Assembly: GCA_012728755.1 (NCBI GenBank)
Contig: JAAYEL010000044.1
Location: forward strand, 1-50,133
Direction: 5' to 3'
Origin: Tissierellia bacterium
Lineage (GTDB): Bacteria; Bacillota; Clostridia; Tissierellales; Peptoniphilaceae
DNA: 50,133 nt
Part shown: positions 23,923-34,300 of the stretch, piece after piece
How the letters are laid out: each line of letters opens with the position of its first letter
Numbering within the stretch: the first letter of the stretch is position 1
Program-made: the position numbers and the translations under genes
The notes under the pieces: model-generated
Databases searched by the model: none
What the model was told of the DNA's origin: nothing
What the model saw: only the letters and a program-made list of their open reading frames with translations

Positions 23923-24957
23923 ATGAACAATGTACAAAGAAAATTGGAAAATATTTCTGATGTAGAAGAGAAAGTTATTAAAGGTAAAAAGAATGGTATG
24001 TTAATGCTTCTGGTATTTTTAGCATTGATGGCTTTGAGTGTTTTCGGCTTTATTAGTTCTGTAATCCGAGCTGAAGGACCAGGTGGATCGCTAGCAGTAG
24101 TTGGGATTATATTATCTATGCTATTGTTTGTAGTATCTTTTGTATCACTATTTGGATTAAAGATATTAAAACCTCAAGAGTCTTTAGTATTAACATTATT
24201 TGGTAAGTATATAGGAACGCTTAAAGGTGAGGGATTCTATTATGTAAATCCATTTACTACTTCAGTAAATCCTGCAGCAAATACTAGACTTAGTCAAAGT
24301 GGGGATGTAAATGTAAAGGCTAGTGTGACAGCACCATCTAATAAGATTTCTTTGAAGGCTATGACTCTTAATAATAGCAAACAAAAGATTAATGATTACT
24401 TAGGTAATCCTGTTGAGATAGGAATAGCGGTTATATGGAAGGTAACAGATACTGCTAAGGCGGTATTTAATGTAGATAATTTTAAGGAATATTTGTCACT
24501 TCAATGTGATAGTGCACTTAGAAATATAGTTAGACAGTATCCATATGATATATCTAATAATGTAGAGATAGATACTACTGGTGATGGTATACCAGATGAT
24601 GGTAGTTTAAGAGGTTCTAGCGAAGTGGTGGCTAGAAGAATTAAGGAAGAAATTCAAGAAAAAGTTGGTTTTGCAGGAATTGAGATTATTGAAGCTAAGA
24701 TAACTCATCTATCTTATGCATCTGAGATTGCCGCAGCTATGCTACAAAGACAACAAGCATCAGCGATTATCGATGCAAGAGCTATGATAGTTGACGGAGC
24801 TGTAGGTATGGTAGAGCTTGCTCTGGAAAAGCTAGAAGCAAATAAGGTGGTTGATTTAGATGACGAAAGGAAGGCTGCTATGGTATCTAATTTATTAGTA
24901 GTATTATGTGCTAATAATGATGTATCGCCAATTGTTAATTCTGGCAGCTTATATTAA
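23923..24957 (+). CDS. SPFH (band 7/stomatin-like) membrane protein
   Basis: 344 residues. Two N-terminal hydrophobic segments (about 26-48 and 60-86) are followed by an SPFH domain with the typical start LKILKPQESLVLTLFGKYIGTLKGEGFY and the AVIWKVTDTAKAVF region. A helical stretch ends around SEIAAAMLQRQQASAIIDAR. Such proteins form membrane oligomers that organise partners. It overlaps the next gene by one base and lies in an operon with an ABC exporter; a scaffold role for that exporter is a guess. Confidence 0.86.
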   Translation: MNNVQRKLENISDVEEKVIKGKKNGMLMLLVFLALMALSVFGFISSVIRAEGPGGSLAVVGIILSMLLFVVSFVSLFGLKILKPQESLVLTLFGKYIGTLKGEGFYYVNPFTTSVNPAANTRLSQSGDVNVKASVTAPSNKISLKAMTLNNSKQKINDYLGNPVEIGIAVIWKVTDTAKAVFNVDNFKEYLSLQCDSALRNIVRQYPYDISNNVEIDTTGDGIPDDGSLRGSSEVVARRIKEEIQEKVGFAGIEIIEAKITHLSYASEIAAAMLQRQQASAIIDARAMIVDGAVGMVELALEKLEANKVVDLDDERKAAMVSNLLVVLCANNDVSPIVNSGSLY

Positions 24958-25160
24958 TGGCAGATAATCGTAAAAAACAAATACCACTAAGAGTATCTGC
25001 AAAGCTTTATGACGAGATAGCAAAGTGGGCAGATGATGATTTTAGATCCATTAATGGACAAATTGAATATTTGCTTACTCAATGTATTAGACAAAGAAAG
25101 AAAAATGGAAAGTACGTGTCAGCGGAGTTTGATGATTCCCTTGATATAGATATTGAATAG
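24957..25160 (+). CDS. Arc-like ribbon-helix-helix protein
   Basis: 67 residues. IPLRVSAKLYDEIAKWADDD then SINGQIEYLLTQCIRQ is an Arc/MetJ-type ribbon-helix-helix: a short strand with alternating polar residues followed by two helices. The tail is acidic (DDSLDIDIE). It is translationally coupled to the SPFH gene (one-base overlap). It may repress its own operon through the palindrome at 23855-23873. Confidence 0.75.
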   Translation: MADNRKKQIPLRVSAKLYDEIAKWADDDFRSINGQIEYLLTQCIRQRKKNGKYVSAEFDDSLDIDIE

Positions 25161-25169
25161 GAGAAAATT

Positions 25170-25886
25170 ATGATTAAAGTACAGAATTTAACAAAAAAGT
25201 TCGGGCAAAAAGTTGCAGTAAATGATATTAGCTTTGATGTTAAACCAGGCGAGATATTCGGATTTTTAGGCCCAAATGGTGCAGGAAAGACTACTACTAT
25301 TAAGATGATAGTAGGACTTTTAGAACCAGATCAAGGACATATCACAGTATCTGGAGTTGATGTAGTAAAAGATAGTCTAGAATCAAAGAAGAAGTTTGCA
25401 TATGTACCTGATAACCCAGATATATATGAGAATTTGACAGGTTATCAGTATCTAAATTTTATAGCAAATATCTATGATGTTTCTGAACAAGATAGAAAAG
25501 CGCGTATTGAAAAATATTCAAGACTATTTGAGATTGAGGGTGACCTTAATGACTATCTAAAGGGATTTTCTCATGGGATGAAACAAAAAGTAGCACTTAT
25601 CGGCGCTTTAGTAAGTGATCCTGATGTTTTGATATTAGATGAACCCATGGTTGGACTAGATCCAAAGTCTGCATTTAACCTTAAAGAAGTTATGAGAGAA
25701 AGATGTGACTTAGGTAAATCAGTATTCTTCTCAACTCATGTTATGGAAGTTGCTGAAAAAATTTGTGATCGTATATCGATAATAAAGAGTGGAGATATTA
25801 TCGCATATGGAACTATAGATGAATTAAGACAAAGAGCACATTCATCAGAAAGTTTAGAACAATTATTCTTGGAGTTAACAGAATGA
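25170..25886 (+). CDS. ABC transporter ATP-binding protein (exporter type)
   Basis: 238 residues. Walker A is GPNGAGKTTT, the signature region FSHGMKQKVALIGAL is a variant common in ABC-2 exporters, Walker B is VLILDEPMVGLDP, and the switch His is in STHVME. It precedes and overlaps a large permease gene by 4 bp. The substrate is unknown. Confidence 0.92.
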   Translation: MIKVQNLTKKFGQKVAVNDISFDVKPGEIFGFLGPNGAGKTTTIKMIVGLLEPDQGHITVSGVDVVKDSLESKKKFAYVPDNPDIYENLTGYQYLNFIANIYDVSEQDRKARIEKYSRLFEIEGDLNDYLKGFSHGMKQKVALIGALVSDPDVLILDEPMVGLDPKSAFNLKEVMRERCDLGKSVFFSTHVMEVAEKICDRISIIKSGDIIAYGTIDELRQRAHSSESLEQLFLELTE

Positions 25887-27568
25887 GACAGATAAGCAAT
25901 CTGATAAAAAAAGATTTCCTTACATCTTTTATATTCAGAATTCCACATATGATGAAAGATAAAAAGGGAAGAAAGAAATTATTTGTATATCCATTTTTGT
26001 TATTAATCTTTGGAGTATATATTTATTTCGTAGGTAAATTTTTACTGGCATTTATAGGCACTTATGACGCCTTAGGTTTAGGGAAGGTATTTGTGTTACA
26101 GGCATTTTTTGCTTATACATTCTTATTGTTGTTTTCAGCAATCCCTATGACCATAAGTAATTTTTACTATAGTAATGATGTATCAGTGTTACTTCCTATG
26201 CCTATAAAGAAAAGTGATATCCTTATAAGTAAAATGCTTTACAACACAATTGCTTTAATGACTACATCCTTATTTTTAATAGTACCTGTAGTTATCAGAT
26301 ATGGTTTGTTTTATGGAAAATCAATATTATTTTACCTAGGAATGATTATCATAACTGTAGCATATACAGCGATGGTAATATCTATAGTGACTTTATTTGT
26401 TGTGGCATTGATGTCAGTGATTAACAAATATGCAAGAGCAAAGAATGTATTGCAAGTATTAGGAACTATCTTGATATTAATACTATCATTTGGATTCTCA
26501 TATTTAGCAAATAATAATGCTCCTGAGATGGACTCAGATATGGCTAAGGGCTTAGCAAATTCTATGAATAATTTGATAAGATTTGTACCATTACTAAAGC
26601 CGATAGAATGGTTTTTAGAAGGTAATGTCCTTGGCTTATTAATAATCGTATTAGCGGCAGGTTTGTTACTGTTTGTTGTCTCAAGATTTATGGGAGGACT
26701 ATTAACCAAAGGTATATTATCAAATCAGGTAGTTACTAAGAGAAAGAAAATTAGCACAAAAGAAAAAGATAATGTATTCAAACCTAGATCTCAGGCAGTG
26801 GAGATATTTAGAAAGGAAATAAGAGAGATATTTAAAACTCCAATTTATTTATTAAATACATTTTCTATGTCATTTATCATGCCAATCACTTTTGCGATTC
26901 CAGCTTTAACAAGTTTGGATAAATTTGGGGTTGACCTAGGAACTATCAAAACTTTTGCTGGAGAATTTGCTACTATGTTTCCTACAGAAAGGGTAGTTGC
27001 TTTAACCATATTGGTTGGTATCATCATAACGTTTATAGTAGGTATGGGTGGTATGATGGTTGGAGCTACAAGCATCACAAGAGAGGGAAAAAATATTTGG
27101 TTAATGCAGACGCTACCTATAAACCCTAAAAATCAAGTGCTAGGTAGACTACTAGCAGGTGGATTTTCAAGTGTTGTAGGAGTTATTCCAATAATGCTTA
27201 TAGTATTTATATTTTTAGCACCACCATTAATAATTGCTATCCCATTAATCATAACGATACTAGCGACATCATTTTTTGCACCAATGGTTGGCCTTCATAG
27301 AGATATTAGCAAACCAAAACTAGACTGGGATACACCACAAAAAGCGATGAAAAGTAATATAAACATATTATTATTAACATATGCTTTTATGATACTAGCA
27401 GGGCTGATAGGAGCATCTATCTATTTCCTAATCGTATCAACACTAACAGATTTACAAATACTACTAGTAGCTATATTAATACTATTAGTTATAGTTGCAT
27501 TAACAGTATTCATCTATTCTAGAGGTATAAAACTTTTAGAAAAGAGATTACCAGGATATAGTGCTTAA
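25883..27568 (+). CDS. Large ABC-2-type exporter permease
   Basis: 561 residues with roughly twelve hydrophobic segments, including LFVYPFLLLIFGVYIYFVGKF near the start and several beyond residue 350. The motif DVSVLLPMPIKKSDILISK resembles the family of large putative ABC exporter permeases in Firmicutes. It is coupled to the ATPase by a 4-bp overlap and ends at a terminator shared with the convergent lemA cluster. What it exports is unknown. Confidence 0.82.
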   Translation: MRQISNLIKKDFLTSFIFRIPHMMKDKKGRKKLFVYPFLLLIFGVYIYFVGKFLLAFIGTYDALGLGKVFVLQAFFAYTFLLLFSAIPMTISNFYYSNDVSVLLPMPIKKSDILISKMLYNTIALMTTSLFLIVPVVIRYGLFYGKSILFYLGMIIITVAYTAMVISIVTLFVVALMSVINKYARAKNVLQVLGTILILILSFGFSYLANNNAPEMDSDMAKGLANSMNNLIRFVPLLKPIEWFLEGNVLGLLIIVLAAGLLLFVVSRFMGGLLTKGILSNQVVTKRKKISTKEKDNVFKPRSQAVEIFRKEIREIFKTPIYLLNTFSMSFIMPITFAIPALTSLDKFGVDLGTIKTFAGEFATMFPTERVVALTILVGIIITFIVGMGGMMVGATSITREGKNIWLMQTLPINPKNQVLGRLLAGGFSSVVGVIPIMLIVFIFLAPPLIIAIPLIITILATSFFAPMVGLHRDISKPKLDWDTPQKAMKSNINILLLTYAFMILAGLIGASIYFLIVSTLTDLQILLVAILILLVIVALTVFIYSRGIKLLEKRLPGYSA

Positions 27569-27571
27569 AGC

Positions 27572-27604
27572 AAAATCCCCAAGATTATCTTGGGGATTTT
27601 TGAG
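27572..27604. terminator. Bidirectional terminator between the exporter and lemA
   Basis: A 13-bp perfect stem, AAAATCCCCAAGA with TCTTGGGGATTTT, around a 3-base loop. T runs exist in both directions, fitting the convergent genes. Confidence 0.95.
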
Positions 27605-27605
27605 T

Positions 27606-28193
27606 TTATTTTAGTTTATCCTGATATTTCTTATTTATATAGTCTTCTGAAGCCATCTTTGGTCTTGATTGTGCTCTTTCGTCTGCTTCAAATAACAGCA
27701 CTTGTTGATGTCCTAGCATTTTTGCAAATAGTGAAGTAGGGAAGTTTACTATCGCTAGGTTGTAGTTAGAAACATTGTTGTTGAAAACTCTTCTAGCAGC
27801 ATTAATATTTGTTTCTAATGTACTAGTTCTTCCTGCTGTGTAGATGGATTGTTCCATTGATCTAAGTTCAGGATAGTTTTCCACATGAAATCCTCTTAGG
27901 AAGGAACTACTTGTGTTGTATGCAGACAGTACTTCATTTGGAGTGCTTGAACTTTTAGCATCGCCAACCATTGATCTAAGTCTTGCTACTTCCTTAAACA
28001 TCTCTGATTCAGTATCAAATGCTGTCAATAATTGAGCATATAAAGCTTCCATCTCATCTAATCTTTGTTGTAGGAAAGTGTCAATATTAGACCATGCTCT
28101 TTCAACATTGATTTTCTTTTTATTTAAACTATTTGAGATAATAATGAATATTATCACTAAGATAACTATACCACCAATAACGTATTTCATCAT
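27606..28193 (-). CDS. lemA: LemA family protein
   Basis: 195 residues. One N-terminal membrane helix (about 4-21) is followed by the LemA four-helix domain: NVERAWSNIDTFLQQRLDEM, a long helix with VARLRSMVGDAKSSS, then ETNINAARRVFNNNVSNYNLAI. Two ATG codons are adjacent; the second (starting at 28190) is better spaced from GGAGG. LemA proteins are membrane-anchored with a poorly defined role and often neighbour DUF3137 genes, as here. Confidence 0.93.
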   Translation of the reverse strand: MMKYVIGGIVILVIIFIIISNSLNKKKINVERAWSNIDTFLQQRLDEMEALYAQLLTAFDTESEMFKEVARLRSMVGDAKSSSTPNEVLSAYNTSSSFLRGFHVENYPELRSMEQSIYTAGRTSTLETNINAARRVFNNNVSNYNLAIVNFPTSLFAKMLGHQQVLLFEADERAQSRPKMASEDYINKKYQDKLK

Positions 28194-28199
28194 ATCCTC

Positions 28200-28748
28200 C
28201 TAGAAATTAAGTGCTCTTTGATCTAATAAATCATCAAGAGTGATATTTAGTTTGTCAGCTTGTTCTTGAAGTGTTAAATCATCAAATGCTTCCACGCTCA
28301 TACCTGCTAATTTAGCTTGGATTTCTCTAGCTTTTAATTCAGTCTCAGCTCTTTGTTGAACGTCTTTAGCTGAATTTAAAAGATTTCCTCTTTTACTAGT
28401 TTGCTGCGCATCTTTAGCTAATTTTTCTTTATATTGTTCAACTGTCATATCATATTTTTCTGCGATTTGTTCAAGAGTTAATGACTTTAGTTCTCTTGAA
28501 GTCATGCCTAGTTCTTGAGCTCTTTTTTCGTTACCCATTTTTTCGACTTGGGCTAAATAAAGTGTTCCAGTAGTTGCTGTATCTGTTACTTTACTTAATA
28601 TAGAAGAGAATATATCTGATTTTGTGTTATTTATAGCTTCGCCAACACCACCTCTAATATTTCTTCCCACATCATTCATATGCTTATTTGCTTGGTCAAA
28701 AACTTCTTCTTTTACTTGATCTATTTTTCTAAATAATTTGTCAAACAT
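28200..28748 (-). CDS. Unknown cytoplasmic protein of the lemA cluster, with an internal repeat
   Basis: 182 residues without signal or membrane segments. I do not recognise a family. The N-terminal ~55 residues are polar and helical. Two ~33-residue segments resemble each other: GMTSRELKSLTLEQIAEKYD (about 79) and GMSVEAFDDLTLQEQADKLN (about 147). Both have the pattern of short helix-turn-helix units, so an internal duplication is likely. It lies between lemA and the DUF3137 gene, all on one minus-strand transcript with good ribosome sites. Confidence 0.72.
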   Translation of the reverse strand: MFDKLFRKIDQVKEEVFDQANKHMNDVGRNIRGGVGEAINNTKSDIFSSILSKVTDTATTGTLYLAQVEKMGNEKRAQELGMTSRELKSLTLEQIAEKYDMTVEQYKEKLAKDAQQTSKRGNLLNSAKDVQQRAETELKAREIQAKLAGMSVEAFDDLTLQEQADKLNITLDDLLDQRALNF

Positions 28749-28757
28749 AATTTCCTC

Positions 28758-29907
28758 CTAGTATTTTGAATTATATAATTCTTGCATCTCGTTAATGTCT
28801 ACATTATTATAGTCGTTAAGAACATAGTCTAGAATCTCTCTTGCTTCTTCTAATTTATCAGCATCTACTTGAGTATGGTCCATAAAGAAATATGTGGCCA
28901 TAGCGTCCATTATCTTATTTAAATATACTTTATATAAATAAGGAAGGACCTTTTTTGGAGATGACTGACCATCGGTTAGTACTGCAGATTCATTAGTGCC
29001 CCAGTTTGAAAGATATTGCTTTCGATTTAGTTTACCATATTGAACACTCTCATAAACAGCTTCCTTCTTAGGCATAAAAGCGAAGAAGTATCCATCTTGA
29101 ACTATCAAATGCAATTGTCCGTACTTTGCCACCAACGCTTTAACTACAGACTCAAAGTATGGTGTGATGATTTTTGTCCAAAGAAATCTTTCATCATCAT
29201 TATCTTTTAATAAATCCTTAAGTCCACCAACGCTCACTTCATACCATTCAGCTAATTCAGTATCTGTTAAGGTGAAATTCCTCTTATCATTAAAACCTAA
29301 TCCCATTGAATCTAGGATATCAACCCTTTTAGTATCAAAGTAGAAAAATGCTTGCTTATCTCTAACAAGTGAATTACTTGGTAGCACTACAAGGTTTCCT
29401 TGCTCATAAGTAGTCTTATCAATCTTCTTTTCTTGACCTTCTTTAGTAGTCACAAATGTTCTAGTTATTCTAATTTTTAAAGATTGTCCATATTTTCCAA
29501 GATCCTGTTTACCTTCTTTCCATAAACCTGAAAAATTAGGTAAACCTTTTATAAAAACCCAAAGGAATGAAATCAACATTACATTTTTGACTTAGATAAT
29601 CATCACCGAATATAAATCTATTAAGACCATCATTAAACTTTCTTTGAGCCTCTGTCACTATAGTAGATTCGTTACTATATATATAAAAGAAATATATCCC
29701 TGGTAGTATTAATACCAGTCCAAAATAAGTTTTCAATATCAATCTTATAAGTATAGCGGCGATAACTCCACCTACAAATGCCAGAATAGCTTTTGTCTTA
29801 AAAGGCTTAACTTTTTCGACCGAGCTACGTAAATTAGAATACAATATTTTTCCTTCATCAGAATCTAAAAATTCTAAATAATCAGAAGGTGTATGTCCTT
29901 TTTTCAT
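28758..29907 (-). pseudogene. DUF3137 family membrane protein, interrupted by a frameshift
   Basis: Two overlapping frames together make one DUF3137-like protein of about 380 residues. The upstream frame starts at ATG 29907 (AAAGGAGA site), has two hydrophobic helices and reaches FNDGLNRFIFGDDY before stopping near 29539. The downstream frame resumes as IKGLPNFSGLWKEGKQDLGKYG and runs to 28758 (RVDILDSMGLGFNDKRNFTL). Skipping one base in the T5 run near 29558 restores continuity. It is either a real mutation or a homopolymer sequencing error. LemA-DUF3137 neighbourhoods are common. Confidence 0.78.
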
Positions 29908-29959
29908 GCTATCTCCTTTAATATTATAATTCTCTACTACTTTATATCTATACAAATTT

Positions 29960-29987
29960 ATTATACATTATTAACTAAATTTGTCAA
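29960..29987 (-). promoter_or_regulatory. Promoter of the DUF3137-lemA cluster
   Basis: On the minus strand, a perfect TTGACA (29987-29982) and a perfect TATAAT (29965-29960) are separated by 16 bp. Confidence 0.88.
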
Positions 29988-30114
29988 TTAAGTAAGCATA
30001 AATGGCCACTATGAGTAAGAAAATTAGAGAGTTGTGTAGTGCCAGAAGTTTTATTTTAATGATAATGACTCGTGTGTATTTATTTGCAAAATATTCATTA
30101 TTATAAATTTCAAT

Positions 30115-30837
30115 TTAATCTAAATCCTTTATAAATACCAATAAATTCCCTTTTGAATCTTCTTCACTAAATCTATAACCATCTAGATTAAATTCAAGAA
30201 TATCATCCAAACTTTTAACTTTATTTTCCGCAAGATATCTAGTCATTAAACCTCTAGCTTTTTTTGAAATGGTAGAATGCTTCTTTTCTTTTCCATCTTT
30301 TATCTCATAAAAATCAAAGTCAATCCAATGATATCTATCCTTTTCAAACATGGATGAAAACTCATCACTTGCAAGATTTAATACCATCTCATTTTCCTTT
30401 AGAAAGCTTGCATAGTAACCTTTCCAAAAGTTTCTCAAATTCGATCCATTTATTTTTACTGTCGATAATAAATCTAAGCGGTAGGGTTTGATATATTCAT
30501 TAGGCTTAATCGGACCATAAAGTGCTGAAAGTATCAATAAATGCTCATCTAAATATGCCTTTGCTTCATCTGATAAATCATCATTTTTAAGATATCTAAA
30601 AGCAAGCCCATCATATAAATCAAGAGCCTGATACGTTACATTATCTCTAAAATCCTTATGATACTCTTTTACTTGAGTAAGAATCGAATCATTTATTTTG
30701 AGATATTTCTTGATTTCATTATCATTTAGAGTTACCAATGCATCCACTACTTGCTTACTATATTCATTCAAATCCCATTTTTTGTGAAATGCATTTTTTG
30801 TATTCATTTGTTTAGCTGGTGATAAAATTATTTTCAT
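30115..30837 (-). CDS. yaaA: Peroxide stress protein YaaA
   Basis: 240 residues starting at ATG 30837 (MKIILSPAKQM), 5 bases after GGAGG; the slightly longer GTG form overlaps that ribosome site. Full-length YaaA/DUF328 with ALYDGLAFRYL, LSALYGPIKPNEYIKPYRLDL and the C-terminal KKARGLMTRYL. E. coli YaaA lowers intracellular free iron during peroxide stress. It is monocistronic and divergent from tadA. Confidence 0.94.
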   Translation of the reverse strand: MKIILSPAKQMNTKNAFHKKWDLNEYSKQVVDALVTLNDNEIKKYLKINDSILTQVKEYHKDFRDNVTYQALDLYDGLAFRYLKNDDLSDEAKAYLDEHLLILSALYGPIKPNEYIKPYRLDLLSTVKINGSNLRNFWKGYYASFLKENEMVLNLASDEFSSMFEKDRYHWIDFDFYEIKDGKEKKHSTISKKARGLMTRYLAENKVKSLDDILEFNLDGYRFSEEDSKGNLLVFIKDLD

Positions 30838-30853
30838 AATAGCCTCCACTGAA

Positions 30854-30883
30854 AGTATAGCATAACATTCTAATTGCTTTCAA
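30854..30883 (-). promoter_or_regulatory. Promoter of yaaA
   Basis: On the minus strand, TTGAAA (30883-30878) and TATACT (30859-30854) have an 18-bp spacer. No regulator site is obvious. Confidence 0.6.
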
Positions 30884-30927
30884 TTTCTGTTATAATTAGA
30901 TTGTATCATTGGGTAAAGGGGACAGTT

Positions 30928-31392
30928 ATGAGAGATTTAGATATTATGTATATGAAAGAAGCTCTTAAAGAAGCTAAAAAAGCTATGCTGATTGACGAGG
31001 TTCCTATCGGATGTGTCATCGTTAAAGATGGCGAGATTATAGGAAGAGGACATAATACAGTTGAGAAAGACAAACATGCTTTTGCCCATGCAGAGATTAA
31101 TGCGATTAGAGAAGCAAGCGAACATGTAGATGGTTGGAGATTGGATGGATGTAGTATTTACATCACACTTGAACCATGTGCCATGTGTGCTGGAGCAATA
31201 GTTAGAAGCAGGATTGATAGATTGGTAATAGGACTTAGAGATCCTAAAAGAGGATGTGCTGGTTCAGTTTATAATCTTGTCAATGAAGAGAGATTTAACC
31301 ATAGACTTGAAGTGACATATGATGTACTGGAAGATGAGAGTAGAGATTTGTTACAAGAGTTTTTTAGAGAAAAAAGAAAAGCGGTGGGATAG
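30928..31392 (+). CDS. tadA: tRNA-specific adenosine deaminase
   Basis: 154 residues from ATG 30928 (AAAGGGG upstream). The zinc deaminase motifs are HAEIN (catalytic Glu) and PCAMC. TadA converts the wobble adenosine of tRNA-Arg(ACG) to inosine, which is essential for CGN decoding. The stop is immediately followed by the dnaE TTG start, so the two are probably cotranscribed. Confidence 0.96.
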   Translation: MRDLDIMYMKEALKEAKKAMLIDEVPIGCVIVKDGEIIGRGHNTVEKDKHAFAHAEINAIREASEHVDGWRLDGCSIYITLEPCAMCAGAIVRSRIDRLVIGLRDPKRGCAGSVYNLVNEERFNHRLEVTYDVLEDESRDLLQEFFREKRKAVG

Positions 31393-34300
31393 TTGAAAAG
31401 TAGTTTTACACATCTACATTTACATACTCAATATAGTTTACTAGATGGATTTGCCAAAATCGATCAGATGTTAGACAAAGTAAAGGAGCTTGGGATGGAT
31501 AGCGTTGCTATCACTGATCATGGTTCTATGTTTGGCGTTATCGAATTTTACAAAAAAGCAAAGAAAAAAGGCGTTAAGCCAATAATAGGATGTGAAGTAT
31601 ATGTGACTCCAGGTAACTACAAGTCTAAAGGGCCTGAAGATAAGACAAGACATCATTTAATTTTGTTAGCTGAAAATCATGAAGGTTATCAAAACTTAAT
31701 AAAGATAGTATCTGAAGGCTATGTAAATGGTTTTTACTATAAACCTAGAGTTGATAAATCGGTACTTAGAAGATATAGCAAGGGGATCATAGCGCTTTCT
31801 GCTTGTCTTGGTGGAGAAGTGCCAAGGCTTTTAAGAGAAGGCCAATATGAACAAGCAAAGGCTAGTGCCATTGAGCATGAAAAAATCTTTGGTAAAGGTA
31901 ATTATTTTCTAGAACTTCAAGACCATGACCTACTAGAACAAAAAAGAGTAAACATTGAGCTAGAAAGGATACATGAAGAAACGGGCATACCACTTGTAGC
32001 GACAAATGACGTGCATTTTACAAATCAGGATGACTTTAGAGTGCATGATGTTTTGTTATGCATTCAAACTGGTGCGACAATAAATCAAGAAAAAAGGATG
32101 AGATTTCCAAATGACCAATTCTATATAAAGAGTCCGGAGCAAATGGAAAAAATCTTTTCAAAATACGAAGGAGCTATAGAAAACACAAGGCTTATAGCAG
32201 ATAGATGCGATGTTGAATTTGAATTTCATAAGCTTCATTTACCACATTTTGATATACCTGAAGGATATACAAATGAGACATATCTTAGAGAATTGGTTAA
32301 TAAAGGGCTTCATAAAAAGTATAAAGATGTCACTGATGAGATTGAGAAAAGGGCTGATTTTGAGCTTAAGACCATCATTGAGATGGGCTTTGTTGACTAC
32401 TTCTTGATTGTTTGGGACTTTATAGCATATGCAAAGTCTAAGGACATCCCAGTCGGGCCAGGTAGAGGATCGGCAGCGGGCTCGATAGTGTCATATGCAT
32501 TAGATATTACGGGTATTGACCCGCTTAAATACAATTTACTTTTTGAAAGATTCTTGAATCCTGAGCGTGTTTCCATGCCAGATATAGATATAGATTTTTG
32601 CTATGAGAGAAGAGAAGAAGTAATAGATTATGTAAAACAAAAATATGGTGATGAAAAGGTAGCACAAATAGTTACATTTGGTACCATGGCTGCTAGAAAC
32701 TCTTTAAGAGATGTTGGACGAGCTATGGAAATCGAATACTCTAAAGTTGATAAAATAGCTAAACAAGTTCCTCAGGCTATAGGGATGACACTTGATAAGG
32801 CCTTAGATGTATCACCCGACTTTAAACAAAGTTATGAGATGGATAGCACAAATAGGGTGTTGATAGATACAGCTAGAGCTGTTGAAGGTATGCCAAGACA
32901 TACTTCCACACATGCGGCAGGAGTAGTTATAGCTAGTCATGATGTAGATGATTTTGTTCCATTATCACGAAATGGAGACCAAGTAACTACTCAATACAAT
33001 ATGATTGAACTTGAAGAACTAGGGCTTTTAAAGATGGACTTTTTAGGTTTAAGAACCCTAACAGTTATCAAAGATGCCATTGATTTAATCAGGATAAATC
33101 ATGGAGTAGAAGTAGATATTGAAAATATAGACGAAAACGATCCAAAGACTTTAAACTTGTTTACTGAAGCAAATACCATTGGGATATTTCAGTTTGAGTC
33201 TGAAGGTATGAGGGCGTTTTTAAGAGAATTAAAACCAGATAGATTTGATGACCTGGTAGCTGCAAACTCTCTCTTTAGACCAGGACCTATGAATGAGATA
33301 CCAAACTATATTAATTATAGGCATCATCCTTCAAAGGTTACTTATGTTCATAAGAGTTTGGAAAATATACTTAATGTAACTTATGGAACCATCGTTTATC
33401 AAGAACAGGTTATGGAAATAGTTCAAAAACTTGCAGGTTTTAGCCTTGGTGAGGCCGATAATTTACGCCGCGCGATGGGTAAAAAGAAAATGGAAGTCAT
33501 GGAAGAAAATAGAAACTATTTTGTCCATGGTAAAAAAGATAAAGATGGGAAGCTTATAGTGCCAGGAGCGGTAAGAAATGGTGTTGATGAAGCAAGTGCA
33601 AATAAGATATATGATTTGATGATCGACTTTGCCAAATATGCCTTCAACAAATCTCATTCGGCTGCATATGCCATGGTAGCTATGCAAACTGCATGGCTAA
33701 AGACATATTATCCTACAGAATTTATGGCAGCACTGCTATCATCAGTAATGAGCGATACAAATAAGGTTCAGCTTTATATTAAAGAAGCTAAAAGGCTTGG
33801 TATAAAGATACTTCCACCTAACATTAACAATTCCTATCGTAAGTTTTCTGTAGAAAACGAATGTATTCGTATGGGACTATCGGCTATAAGAAATGTTGGC
33901 TATCATATAATTGATAATATTATTGAAGAAAGAAAATTTGGTAAATTTGAAAAATTAAAAGAGACGGTTGAAAGACTATATAGAAATGAAAATTCTGGAG
34001 TCAATAAGAAATCTATAGAAGGCCTGATATTAAGCGGGGCTATGGATGATTTGGGACTTTATAGATCTCAGATGATGTCTATGTATACAAATCTTATAGA
34101 CTCTATCAGCTCAAGAGCAAAGAGAAACGCTCGCGGGCAGATGGATATGTTTAAGATGTTTGACGATGTTGGCATAGATGTAGATGAAGTGCCAAATATG
34201 CCAGAATTCAAGAAAAGAGATTTACTTGCTTACGAAAAAGAATATTTAGGGATATACATCACAGATCATCCTTTTAAACAATATGAATCCGTAGTAGAGC

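Noticed and set aside
29536..29579. Programmed frameshifting in the DUF3137 gene
   Set aside because: The required shift is +1 with no rare codon or stop-codon slip site of the prfB type; mutation or homopolymer error is simpler.
32210..32407. 65-residue plus-strand frame inside dnaE
   Set aside because: It overlaps the DnaE coding frame entirely and has no ribosome site or family resemblance.
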